A stretch of DNA of 5,988 nucleotides. It comes from Chitinophagales bacterium. GTDB lineage: Bacteria; Bacteroidota; Bacteroidia; Chitinophagales; JAHDHT01. The position numbers were made by a program, and so were the translations under genes. Positions 1 through 5,988 of the stretch are shown one piece after another. Positions within the stretch are counted from its first letter, which is position 1; every line of letters starts with the position of its first letter. The DNA is taken from the NCBI GenBank assembly GCA_020631175.1, contig JAHDHT010000157.1, positions 2,579-8,566 of the forward strand, given 5' to 3'. The notes beneath the pieces are model-generated. The model was not told where the DNA came from. It did not search any database and saw only the letters and a list, made by a program, of their open reading frames with translations.

Positions 1-440
1 GTTAATCTTGGATATAAATCGGGCTGCACCTCCCAGTCGTAACGTTCGTGTAAGAGCCAGTTGCTCGTCATCCACATGCACATATGATTTTCCGTCCAAT
101 AATTTCTAGTAGTGTCGTCATTGTTGAGCCAGAAAGGCATAGTTTCTAAAACAGGTAGGATATCATTGTCGTATTCTCCATTCGAATAAAACAAAACACG
201 AATTAATTCCACGACCTGAAAGTCGGGATCATATTTTGTTGGAAGAATAGCTAATAAGTCTGCTAATGCATCTGCATCTACGGGAACTCCTTCGTATGCC
301 TGAAGGGTCATTTTATTTCCGGAGCTAGCTTGCAGAGCGGTTTGGATATAATCGAATTGACGATTGACATAAGTGGTATCGTTTGCGAATGTGAGTATGC
401 TATTAAGGAGCAATAATGTTATGATGATGGTTTTTTTCAT
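1..440 (-). CDS. Exported protein of unknown function, N-terminal part (3' end outside window)
   Basis: The frame is open from the ATG at 440-438 to the left edge, giving 146 codons and no stop, so the gene is cut by the window. The N-terminus is a convincing signal peptide: M-K-K-T, then a run of I/L (residues 5-12), then LTFA at 16-19, with cleavage probably after Ala19. The mature part has two alternating-helix-like stretches, around DADALADLLAILP and the LIRVLFYSNGEYDND area, then an aromatic-rich block with YWTENHMCMWMTSNWLLHER at about residues 114-133. Similar W-x-E-N-H-M blocks occur, as far as I recall, in large uncharacterised secreted proteins that may be helical toroids; this is a weak inference and no function is claimed. 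No Shine-Dalgarno site precedes the ATG, which is normal for this phylum. The gene is divergent from the transporter at 546, with 105 bases between the starts. I am confident that it is a real exported protein and do not know its role. Confidence 0.8.
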   Translation of the reverse strand, partial: MKKTIIITLLLLNSILTFANDTTYVNRQFDYIQTALQASSGNKMTLQAYEGVPVDADALADLLAILPTKYDPDFQVVELIRVLFYSNGEYDNDILPVLETMPFWLNNDDTTRNYWTENHMCMWMTSNWLLHERYDWEVQPDLYPRL

Positions 441-478
441 GTTGAATTGCTTTGATGTTAATTTACGAAAAATTGTGT

Positions 479-506
479 TGTAGGGGTGAATTTATTCGCC
501 CCTACA
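479..506. repeat. REP-like palindrome between divergent genes
   Basis: The arms TGTAGGGGTGAA (479-490) and TTCGCCCCTACA (495-506) enclose a 4-base loop, TTTA. Read as plus-strand RNA, all 12 positions pair, one of them as U-G; on the minus strand that pair becomes a C/A mismatch. The 5' arm carries a GTAG head followed by a G-rich stem. That resembles the extragenic palindromes moved by REP-associated tyrosine transposases (TnpA-REP/RAYT), and I recall near-identical GTAGGGGCGAA palindromes in many unrelated genomes. No transposase is present in the window. It lies in the leader or promoter region of both divergent genes. Lacking a T-tract, it is not an obvious terminator. Confidence 0.65.
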
Positions 507-533
507 TTAGAGACATTATTCGGCGTTTAGCCT

Positions 534-541
534 TACCTTTG
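534..541 (+). promoter_or_regulatory. Bacteroidota-type -7 promoter box (TAnnTTTG)
   Basis: TACCTTTG at 534-541 matches the Bacteroidota housekeeping -7 consensus TAnnTTTG exactly. It ends four bases before the ATG at 546. With usual spacing, transcription would begin at or within a few bases of that ATG, so the transcript would be leaderless or nearly so. A -33 TTTG box is not clear: TTAG at 507-510 is the nearest candidate, with a 23-base spacer that is slightly long. The box supports 546 as the true start of the transporter. Confidence 0.6.
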
Positions 542-545
542 TGCG

Positions 546-2174
546 ATGAATGGATTCTTTGCCGATCAACCTTTGCTTTTATTATTTGTAGTGGCCGCTA
601 TTGGTTACTTTATAGGAAAAGTACGCATCAAAGGTTTTTCGCTTGGAGTCTCTGCTGTCTTATTTGTCGGTCTTGCTTTTGGAGCAGTGAATGCTGATTA
701 TAATGTGCCGTATATCATCTTTGAATTAGGTTTGGTTTTCTTTGTTTATTCGGTTGGATTGAGTTCCGGACCTGCCTTTTTTAAGTCCTTCCAGAAAAAT
801 GGAGTAAGGGATATTTTATTTGTGATGACGATGTTGTTGGTTTCAACATTAGTGGCGGTTGGAATTTTTTACGCATTCAATTTAGATGCTGCCTCAATCA
901 CCGGTATCTATGCCGGAAGTTCGACCAATACCCCTGCCCTTGCATCGGTTATTAATCTAGTAAATCAACAAATGCCGGATCAAAGTCAGTCCCTTACTGA
1001 AGCTTTGGTGATTGGTTATACCTATTCTTATCCGATGGGTGTGATTGGGGTGATGATTGTTTTAAAAATAATGGAGCGCTTTTATAAAATTGATTATACA
1101 AAAGAAAGGGAAGCGCTAAAGAAACAATATCAATTAGAAGATGACTTAAGCAGCCGGGCAATTAAGATTACCAATGAGTTTGTGGAAGGAATGAGTTTGC
1201 GGGAATTGAATAACAATTATGGTTGGGATGTAATCTATGGAAGGATAATGTCAGGCAAAAAAGAAAGCTTAAGTCATTGGGATACGCAATTAACGCTTGG
1301 CGATGATATCATGATTATCGGCAGCGTTGAAACTTTGGATAAAGTACAACGGGAACTAGGAGAATTGTCGACTAATATTTTGAAACATGATCGTCGTAAA
1401 TATGATGTGCGTAGAATTTTTGTGAGCAATGAACATATGGCGGGCAGAACGATCAGCTCTCTGAATCTTACTGAAAAGTATAATGCTGTAATTACCCGAA
1501 TTCGCCGTGGTGATATGGAAATTCTTGCCAAGGCTGATACCATTTTGGAAATGGGTGATCGTATTCGTTTCGTGGCTGAACGGAAGGAGTTAAAAAAGTT
1601 AGCTGAATTATTTGGCGATTCTTATTTCAAATCTGCTCAGGTAAATTTATTTTCATTTGGATTGGGTATTGCATTAGGCTTATTATTAGGAATGATTCAA
1701 TGGCCTTTACCGGGAGGAATGACATTTCGTTTCGGATTAGCGGGCGGACCTTTGATTGTAGGTTTAATTTTAGGTGCTGTTAGAAGAACAGGGCCAATCA
1801 ACTGGACCTTACCCTATAGTGCCAACGTTACATTACGGCAAATGGGATTGATCTTTTTGTTAGCAGTGATTGGTTTACGTTCGGGTAATACTTTCTTAGC
1901 TTCTTTAGGTGCCGGATCGGGTTTGATTATTTTTATTGCGGGATCGGTATTGAGTATTGTTGCCGCCTTTTTGAGTATTATAATTGGATATAAGTTATTT
2001 AAGATTCCGTTTTCTTTATTATTAGGATTTATGTCGAATCAGCCGGCGATTTTAGATTTCGCTACGGATATGTCGGGGAACAAAGTTCCGGTGATTGGAT
2101 ATGCTTTGATGTTTCCGATTGCTTTGGTTATGAAGATTTTGTTTGCTCAGGTGTTGTTTGTTTTGTTGGGGTAG
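546..2174 (+). CDS. AspT/YidE-family membrane transporter with two RCK_C domains
   Basis: This 542-residue integral membrane protein has the full layout of the aspartate:alanine exchanger (AAEx, TC 2.A.81) family. The N-terminal membrane half (about 8-176) has several hydrophobic helices and the family motifs GLVFFVYSVGLSSG (62-75) and GIYAGSSTNTPALASV (120-135). A cytoplasmic middle follows with two tandem RCK_C/TrkA-C domains, about 205-272 and 284-357. The second membrane half (about 366-542) repeats the first: GLAGGPLIVGLILG (397-410), LRQMGLIFLLAVIGLRSG (430-447) and GFMSNQPAILDF (494-505). The GSSTNTPAL and MSNQPAIL segments are the paired motifs expected from the internal duplication. 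RCK_C domains commonly bind small regulatory ligands, so gating by a nucleotide or other ligand is plausible but not shown here. AspT itself swaps aspartate for alanine; the substrate of this homologue cannot be told from sequence, so I give no gene symbol. The length is normal for the family and no residue looks broken. The gene stands alone, divergent from the upstream secreted protein and convergent with the lyase. The ATG at 546 is supported by the -7 box just upstream and by the family-like N-terminus. Confidence 0.93.
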   Translation: MNGFFADQPLLLLFVVAAIGYFIGKVRIKGFSLGVSAVLFVGLAFGAVNADYNVPYIIFELGLVFFVYSVGLSSGPAFFKSFQKNGVRDILFVMTMLLVSTLVAVGIFYAFNLDAASITGIYAGSSTNTPALASVINLVNQQMPDQSQSLTEALVIGYTYSYPMGVIGVMIVLKIMERFYKIDYTKEREALKKQYQLEDDLSSRAIKITNEFVEGMSLRELNNNYGWDVIYGRIMSGKKESLSHWDTQLTLGDDIMIIGSVETLDKVQRELGELSTNILKHDRRKYDVRRIFVSNEHMAGRTISSLNLTEKYNAVITRIRRGDMEILAKADTILEMGDRIRFVAERKELKKLAELFGDSYFKSAQVNLFSFGLGIALGLLLGMIQWPLPGGMTFRFGLAGGPLIVGLILGAVRRTGPINWTLPYSANVTLRQMGLIFLLAVIGLRSGNTFLASLGAGSGLIIFIAGSVLSIVAAFLSIIIGYKLFKIPFSLLLGFMSNQPAILDFATDMSGNKVPVIGYALMFPIALVMKILFAQVLFVLLG

Positions 2175-2181
2175 AGTTTGG

Positions 2182-2316
2182 TGACACCCTCCTGAAATGT
2201 CAGTCAATTGCCTTCGGCTCTTGGTTGACACCCACCAGCATTTTTAACGAATCGCGCTGCGTGCTCTTCGACTTGACACCCTCCTGAAATGTCAACCAAT
2301 CGCCTGCGGCTCTTGG
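2182..2316. repeat. Three tandem diverged repeat units, each with a conserved hairpin
   Basis: Three units begin with TGACACCC at 2182, 2226 and 2274. Units 1 and 3 share 21 identical bases (2182-2202 and 2274-2294) and then 18 of the next 22. The middle unit is more diverged but keeps the start and the GCTCTT part of the tail. Each unit carries the same fold: a 4-bp lower stem (2204-2207/2221-2224, 2248-2251/2267-2270, 2296-2299/2313-2316), a 2x2 internal loop, a 3-4-bp GC upper stem and a T-N-C triloop. The lower stems differ yet still pair: UCAA/UUGG, CGAA/UUCG and CCAA/UUGG. On the minus strand, units 2 and 3 present GA opposite GA in the internal loop, which could form sheared G-A pairs. 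The array fills most of the 174 bases between two convergent genes. No coding potential is seen there. Confidence 0.75.
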
Positions 2317-2326
2317 GACATTTCGT

Positions 2327-2350
2327 CTTCCCTTGGTAGGGAGGATTTTT
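2327..2350 (+). terminator. Terminator-like hairpin with T-run, plus strand
   Basis: CTTCCC (2327-2332) pairs with GGGAGG (2339-2344), with one U-G pair and a 6-base loop TTGGTA, and is followed by A and five Ts (2346-2350). This orientation would stop transcription from the transporter, although it lies about 150 bases after that stop codon. On the minus strand one pair is lost and no T-run follows, so it would not serve the lyase in the same way. The T-run overlaps the lyase stop codon (2349-2351). The hairpin may also be the end of the repeat block just upstream. Confidence 0.45.
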
Positions 2351-3197
2351 ATGGGAAAATTTCGTTTGTTATTAGAAGGGCTTCGTTTAAGGCTTCTTTA
2401 TTTATTGACTTGGCCAATTCATCTTCTTTAAAGAAGCCAATCAAATTTTCGCTTGCCATATTACCCACCAGATCATCTTTTGCCATGGGGCATCCACCGT
2501 ATCCTTTTAATGCTCCTTCAAAACGGGTGCATCCTGCTTCGTAGGCAGCTTTTATTTTTTCTTCCCATGTGTCAGGTGTAGTGTGGAAATGAGCTGCAAA
2601 TTCTACTTCGGGATATTTAGGTACTAAGGCATTATAGATATATGAAATACTTTCAGGATTAGCTACCCCTACTGTGTCGGCTAAAGAAAATTTATTGATG
2701 CCCATTTCCATCAATCGTTCTACCCATTGGCTGACCGTTTCTTCGTTCCAGGGATCGCCATATGGATTACCAAAACCCATTGAAATATAGATCAACATCG
2801 TCTTTCCATATTTATCACAGAGATTTTTGATGTCTTCTACCCTACCTAAAGACTCTTCAATAGAAGCATTTGTATTTCTTTGCTGAAAGGTTTCTGAAAT
2901 TGAAAATGGATAACCTAAAATTTGTATCTGATCAAAGAAACAAGCATCGACAGCACCGCGCTTATTGGCAACAACAACAGATAATTGCGGACTGTCTTCA
3001 TCGAGTTCAAGTTTTGATAAGACCAATGAAGTATCGGCCATTTGCGGAATGGCTCTTGGTGAAACGAAGCTTCCGAAATCAAGCGTATCGAAACCAACTT
3101 TAAGGAGTTGATTGATATACTTCGCTTTTTTTTCGGTTTTAATGAAGGGTTTTATTCCCTGCATTGCATCTCTTGGACAGTCTGTTAATTTTATCAT
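2349..3197 (-). CDS. Hydroxymethylglutaryl-CoA lyase (HMG-CoA lyase family)
   Basis: This 282-residue TIM-barrel enzyme of the HMGL/DRE-metallolyase family is expected to split (S)-HMG-CoA into acetoacetate and acetyl-CoA (EC 4.1.3.4), usually the last step of leucine breakdown. Visible signatures, numbered from the ATG, are: CPRDAMQ near the N-terminus (Arg9 catalytic, Asp10 metal ligand), SFVSPRAIPQM (43-53), LADTVGV (172-178, with Asp174 matching human Asp204), HFH (203-205, metal ligands), and GGCPMAKDDLVGNMASE with Cys236 (matching human Cys266), Asn246 (human Asn275) and Glu250 (human Glu279). Two differences from the human enzyme are visible: the Glu of IETTSF is Asp40 here, and the loop from Cys to Asn is one residue longer. 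I believe both are usual in Bacteroidota. The start chosen is the ATG at 3197. The same frame stays open to a TTG at 3233, but those 12 extra codons lie in a repeat, and the family motif begins right after the ATG. It runs convergent to the transporter and downstream of leuS. Another acyl-CoA lyase substrate is possible but less likely. Confidence 0.88.
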   Translation of the reverse strand: MIKLTDCPRDAMQGIKPFIKTEKKAKYINQLLKVGFDTLDFGSFVSPRAIPQMADTSLVLSKLELDEDSPQLSVVVANKRGAVDACFFDQIQILGYPFSISETFQQRNTNASIEESLGRVEDIKNLCDKYGKTMLIYISMGFGNPYGDPWNEETVSQWVERLMEMGINKFSLADTVGVANPESISYIYNALVPKYPEVEFAAHFHTTPDTWEEKIKAAYEAGCTRFEGALKGYGGCPMAKDDLVGNMASENLIGFFKEDELAKSINKEALNEALLITNEIFP

Positions 3198-3210
3198 ATT
3201 ATCGTATTTT

Positions 3211-3298
3211 ACCGCTAAGACGGAAGGGCGCAAAGTTTTTCGGTCTTCATTTTTTTAACCATTAAGGGATTAAGTTTTTTGGCTTTTGTTCGGTCTTC
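3211..3298. repeat. Degenerate two-unit intergenic repeat upstream of the lyase
   Basis: Two similar stretches, 3211-3248 and 3258-3298, each begin ACC, reach TAAG within nine bases, pass a T-rich run, and end in the identical CGGTCTTC (3241-3248 and 3291-3298, 50 bases apart). The first unit, with CTAAGACGG and AGGGCGCAAAG, resembles the 'ACCACTAAG...GAAGGGCGCAAAG' extragenic repeat that I recall from many bacterial genomes. Its minus strand contains AAACTTTG (3238-3231), one base off the TAnnTTTG -7 box, so the repeat may supply the lyase promoter. No -33 box is clear. Confidence 0.5.
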
Positions 3299-3333
3299 TT
3301 AAAGTACAGATCATTAAGAACGTAACTACTTGC

Positions 3334-3368
3334 ACCTTGTACCTTATGCCTTATACCTAATACCTTTT
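3334..3368. repeat. Heptanucleotide tandem array, unit ACCTTAT, five copies
   Basis: Five consecutive 7-base units are seen: ACCTTGT, ACCTTAT, GCCTTAT, ACCTAAT and ACCTTTT. A weaker sixth copy, TACTTGC, precedes them at 3327-3333. Each unit differs from the consensus at no more than two positions, so the period of seven is clear although the array has decayed. It lies about 35 bases past the leuS stop, on the downstream side, and holds no reading frame. Confidence 0.75.
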
Positions 3369-3373
3369 AAAAA

Positions 3374-3400
3374 ACTAATAACTAGTAACTAGTAACTAGC
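3374..3400. repeat. Heptanucleotide tandem array, unit ACTAGTA, about four copies
   Basis: The units are ACTAATA (3374-3380), ACTAGTA (3381-3387), ACTAGTA (3388-3394) and a partial ACTAGC. A stray GTAACTA at 3322-3328 suggests that the array once reached further or seeded elsewhere. It is separated from the ACCTTAT array by five As and ends two bases before the leuS stop codon (TAG on the minus strand). The repeated ACTAGT is self-complementary, so short AT-rich hairpins are possible. Followed by six Ts on the minus strand, they could weakly help end leuS transcription. Confidence 0.8.
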
Positions 3401-3402
3401 AT

Positions 3403-5988
3403 CTAAACCACAATATTCACAATCCGCTTCGGTACAAAGATAAACTTCTTCACATCCTTGCCGTCAATCCACTTTTGAACCACTTCGTTTTCCAAAGCCA
3501 CTTTTTCTGCATCGTCTTTTGTTGCATCAGCCGGCAAATTGATTTTTACTCTCATTTTACCGTTGATCGAAACCGGATACTCAATTGTGTCTTCCACTAA
3601 ATATTTTTCATCCCATTCAGGCCATTCAGAAGCATGTACAGATCCTTCTCCTCCCAATGCTTCCCATAAAGCTTCCGAAGCAAAGGGGGCAAATGGTGCC
3701 ATACATTGAACGATCGGCTGTAATACAGACCGTTTGTTGCACTTTAATGAACCTAATTCATTCGTTGCTACCATAAAAGCACTTACTGAAGTATTAAAAC
3801 TATAACGCTCAATATCACCACTTACTTTTTTAATTGTTTGATGTAAAATCTTCAATTCAGCAGCATTAGCTTCTTCATCGTTTACAATAAAGTTTTCACC
3901 ATCATAAAATAAACGCCAGAACTTTTTAATGAATCGATTCACGCCATCTATTCCTTTGATATTCCAGGGCTTACTTTGGTCGATCGGACCTAAAAACATT
4001 TCAAACATTCTGAAAACATCCGCGCCATAACGACCAATTACATTATCCGGATTTTCGGTGTTGAATTTCGATTTCGACATTTTCTCTTCTTCCTGAGAAG
4101 TATAAAATTTTCCATCCTTCAACATAAACTCAGCATCAGCTAAATCATCTCTCCAGTTTTTGAAAGCATCTGTATCCAAAACATTTCCATCACACATCGA
4201 TAAAGGCGCACGCATTTTCGTTAATTCCTGATCTCCTTCCATCCCTACAGAAACAAATTTATTTGTTCCCGGTACACGATTAACCCAGTTAGTAATTCCC
4301 TGAATCATTCCCTGATTTATTAATTTCTGGAAAGGTTCTTTTGTTTTCACTAAGCCGATATCGTTCAAAAACATATGCCACATTCGACTGTATAATAAAT
4401 GTCCAACTGCATGTTCTGCTCCACCTGCATAATGATCAACGTTGCCCCAGTAGGCTTCCGCTTCTTCACTGATAAAACGATCTTTATTGTGTGGATCCAT
4501 GTATCTCAAAAAGTACCAGCTCGAACCCGCATAACCCGGCATCGTATCCGTTTCGCGAATTTGAGTTTCAGAAATGTTGGTCCATTCTTTATTATTACTC
4601 AAAGGTGCTTTTCCTTCCGGACTTGGTTTATAAGAATCTACATCCGGCAAAATTAAAGGCAACTGATCGTCGCTCATCACCTTAGCCACACCGTTTTCAT
4701 GAATCACCGGGAAAGGTTCTCCCCAATATCGTTGTCGGCTGTAGCCTGCATCTCTCAATTTATAATTGACTTTGATGTTTCCTAATCCTTCCGCAACAAT
4801 TCGTTCATTCGCAGCTTTAATGGCATCAGGTACTTCCATTCCGTCCATAAATCCGGAGTTGATCATTATCCCTAATTTATCATGACGACCTGCTCCCGGA
4901 TATTTACTTTTATCGATTACATCAATCACTTTTATCCCAAACTTTTCGGCAAAGGCATGATCACGATCATCATCAGAAGGTACAGCCATTATGGCCCCCG
5001 TTCCGTATGCGATTAAAACATATTCAGCTATATAGATTGGAATTTTTTCATCGGTAAATGGATTAATTGCATAACTTCCAGTGAAGCAGCCTGTCACCTC
5101 TTTTTGCTGTTGACGTTCAACATCGGTACGACTTTTTACATACTTCAAATATTCATCCATTGCAGAACGCTGATCATCTGTAATCAAACTTTCAACCATA
5201 GAATGTTCAGGTGCTAATACCATGAAAGTTGCACCGAAAATGGTATCTGGTCGGGTTGTAAAAATTTCAATGGCACGACCGTCTTCCGTTTTAAAAACCA
5301 TTTGAGCTCCTTCAGAACGGCCGATCCAGTTGCGCTGAATTTCTTTCATCCATTCATTCCAGTCTAATCCGTCCAAACCATACAACAAACGGTCTGCATA
5401 TGCGGTTATTCGTAAAGACCATTGCTTCATCGGTTTACGTTCAACCGGATGTCCGCCCCGTTCACTCAAACCATCTTTTACTTCATCGTTAGCCAAAACG
5501 GTTCCTAAAGCCGGACACCAGTTTACTTCCTTTACCGATTGATAAGCCAAACGATAATTCATTAAGGTTTCTGCCTGTTCGATTTCGGACATGTTCTTCC
5601 ATCCATCCGCAGAAAAAATAACAGTCTGGTCTGTAGCTGCTTTAACAGAAGCATTTCCTTCCGACTCAAAAATCTTAACTAAATCAGAAATCGGAGCAGC
5701 TTTATCTAAAGAAGTATCGTAATAATGATTGAACAATTGAATAAAAATCCACTGTGTCCATTTATAAAAATCAGGATCGCAGGTTTTAAATTCACGCGAC
5801 CAATCGAAAGAGAAACCCATGCTTCTCAATTGCTTTTTGAAGGTGGCGATATTTTGTTCTGTCGTTACAGCCGGATGCTGCCCCGTTTCTATTGCGTATT
5901 GTTCGGCCGGTAAACCGAAAGCATCGAAGCCCATCGGATTTAAAACATTAAATCCCTTCATTCTTTTAAAGCGGGCATAAATATCTGT
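3403..5988 (-). CDS. leuS: Leucyl-tRNA synthetase, missing its N-terminus at the window edge
   Basis: This class Ia synthetase joins leucine to tRNA-Leu in the cytoplasm. The frame is open from the right edge to a TAG at 3405-3403, giving 861 visible residues. The first ones, TDIYARFKR, lead into the family block NPMGFDAFGLPAEQ, so the real start and the HIGH-type motif lie just outside and the Met at 5961 is internal. Domains in visible order are: Rossmann core; CP1 editing domain with TTRPDTIFG (about 244-252) and GTGAIMAVPSDDDRDHAF (about 329-346); second core half with the KMSKS loop EEKMSKSKFN (bases of KMSKS 4083-4069); helical anticodon-binding domain with FWRLFYDG; and a C-terminal domain ending IFVPKRIVNIVV. 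Two features differ from the E. coli enzyme. About 60 extra residues lie between WIFIQLF and the NWCP motif (roughly visible 88-150). The zinc-site cysteines that follow NWCP are gone, with SERGGHPVERK in their place. Both match what I recall of Bacteroidota LeuRS. All visible motifs are intact. The lyase lies 205 bases downstream on the same strand. Confidence 0.97.
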   Translation of the reverse strand, partial: TDIYARFKRMKGFNVLNPMGFDAFGLPAEQYAIETGQHPAVTTEQNIATFKKQLRSMGFSFDWSREFKTCDPDFYKWTQWIFIQLFNHYYDTSLDKAAPISDLVKIFESEGNASVKAATDQTVIFSADGWKNMSEIEQAETLMNYRLAYQSVKEVNWCPALGTVLANDEVKDGLSERGGHPVERKPMKQWSLRITAYADRLLYGLDGLDWNEWMKEIQRNWIGRSEGAQMVFKTEDGRAIEIFTTRPDTIFGATFMVLAPEHSMVESLITDDQRSAMDEYLKYVKSRTDVERQQQKEVTGCFTGSYAINPFTDEKIPIYIAEYVLIAYGTGAIMAVPSDDDRDHAFAEKFGIKVIDVIDKSKYPGAGRHDKLGIMINSGFMDGMEVPDAIKAANERIVAEGLGNIKVNYKLRDAGYSRQRYWGEPFPVIHENGVAKVMSDDQLPLILPDVDSYKPSPEGKAPLSNNKEWTNISETQIRETDTMPGYAGSSWYFLRYMDPHNKDRFISEEAEAYWGNVDHYAGGAEHAVGHLLYSRMWHMFLNDIGLVKTKEPFQKLINQGMIQGITNWVNRVPGTNKFVSVGMEGDQELTKMRAPLSMCDGNVLDTDAFKNWRDDLADAEFMLKDGKFYTSQEEEKMSKSKFNTENPDNVIGRYGADVFRMFEMFLGPIDQSKPWNIKGIDGVNRFIKKFWRLFYDGENFIVNDEEANAAELKILHQTIKKVSGDIERYSFNTSVSAFMVATNELGSLKCNKRSVLQPIVQCMAPFAPFASEALWEALGGEGSVHASEWPEWDEKYLVEDTIEYPVSINGKMRVKINLPADATKDDAEKVALENEVVQKWIDGKDVKKFIFVPKRIVNIVV

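Noticed and set aside
452..697. 81-codon open frame on the plus strand overlapping the transporter start
   Set aside because: It overlaps the transporter in another frame, includes the REP-like palindrome, and its product is Cys/Arg-rich without any family look.
1274..1543. 89-codon open frame antisense to the transporter
   Set aside because: It lies wholly inside well-conserved RCK_C coding sequence on the other strand and shows no start signal or recognisable motif.
2182..2316. CRISPR-like array
   Set aside because: There are only three units of uneven length, they differ from one another throughout, no unique spacers separate them, and no cas gene is nearby.
2870..3103. Small open frames on both strands inside the lyase gene
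   Set aside because: The lyase frame carries the family motifs across this region, and the others are shadow frames.
3334..3368. ACCTTAT array as a row of promoter -7 boxes (TAnnTT)
   Set aside because: The match to TAnnTTTG is partial, and on the plus strand it would point into the 3' end of leuS with no gene to drive.
3369..3400. Intrinsic terminator for leuS built from the ACTAGTA repeats and a T-run
   Set aside because: The possible stems are 4-5 bp, AT-rich and alternative to one another, so this is noted in the repeat entry but not called.
4399..4685. Two overlapping plus-strand open frames antisense to leuS
   Set aside because: They lie opposite conserved LeuRS coding sequence, and their products look like random translations.
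2349..5988. leuS and lyase as one leucine-related operon
   Set aside because: The gap is about 205 bases and full of repeats, and the link through leucine is only thematic.

Overview
The window looks like chromosome of a Bacteroidota member, probably from the Sphingobacteriia/Chitinophagia side. The reasons are the moderately AT-rich coding style, the absence of clear Shine-Dalgarno sites, an exact Bacteroidota-type -7 promoter box (TAnnTTTG) placed a few bases before a start codon, a leucyl-tRNA synthetase with the insertion I associate with this phylum, and intergenic spaces filled with short repeats. The assignment to phylum is fairly firm; below that it is a guess.

Layout: (1) 1-440, minus strand: the N-terminal part of an exported protein of unknown function, running off the left edge. 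(2) 441-545: a divergent intergenic region with a REP-like palindrome and the promoter of the next gene. (3) 546-2174, plus strand: a complete AspT/YidE-type membrane transporter with two RCK_C (TrkA-C) domains between two membrane halves. (4) 2175-2348: a gap between convergent genes, filled by three related hairpin-forming repeat units and a terminator-like hairpin. (5) 2349-3197, minus strand: a complete hydroxymethylglutaryl-CoA lyase-type enzyme, whose start should be the ATG at 3197 and not an upstream TTG. (6) 3198-3402: a gap with a degenerate repeat pair and two adjacent heptanucleotide tandem arrays. (7) 3403-5988, minus strand: leucyl-tRNA synthetase (leuS), complete at its C-terminus but missing its first residues, including the HIGH-type motif, beyond the right edge.

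The genes do not form an obvious pathway. leuS and the lyase point the same way but are separated by about 205 bases of repeats, so co-transcription is doubtful. Leucine links them only loosely: one charges tRNA-Leu, and the other is typical of the last step of leucine breakdown. I see no defence system, phage, insertion sequence, CRISPR array or RNA gene. The most interesting material is non-coding: the three-unit hairpin repeat at 2182-2316, whose stems are kept by paired base changes, and the heptamer arrays at 3334-3400.
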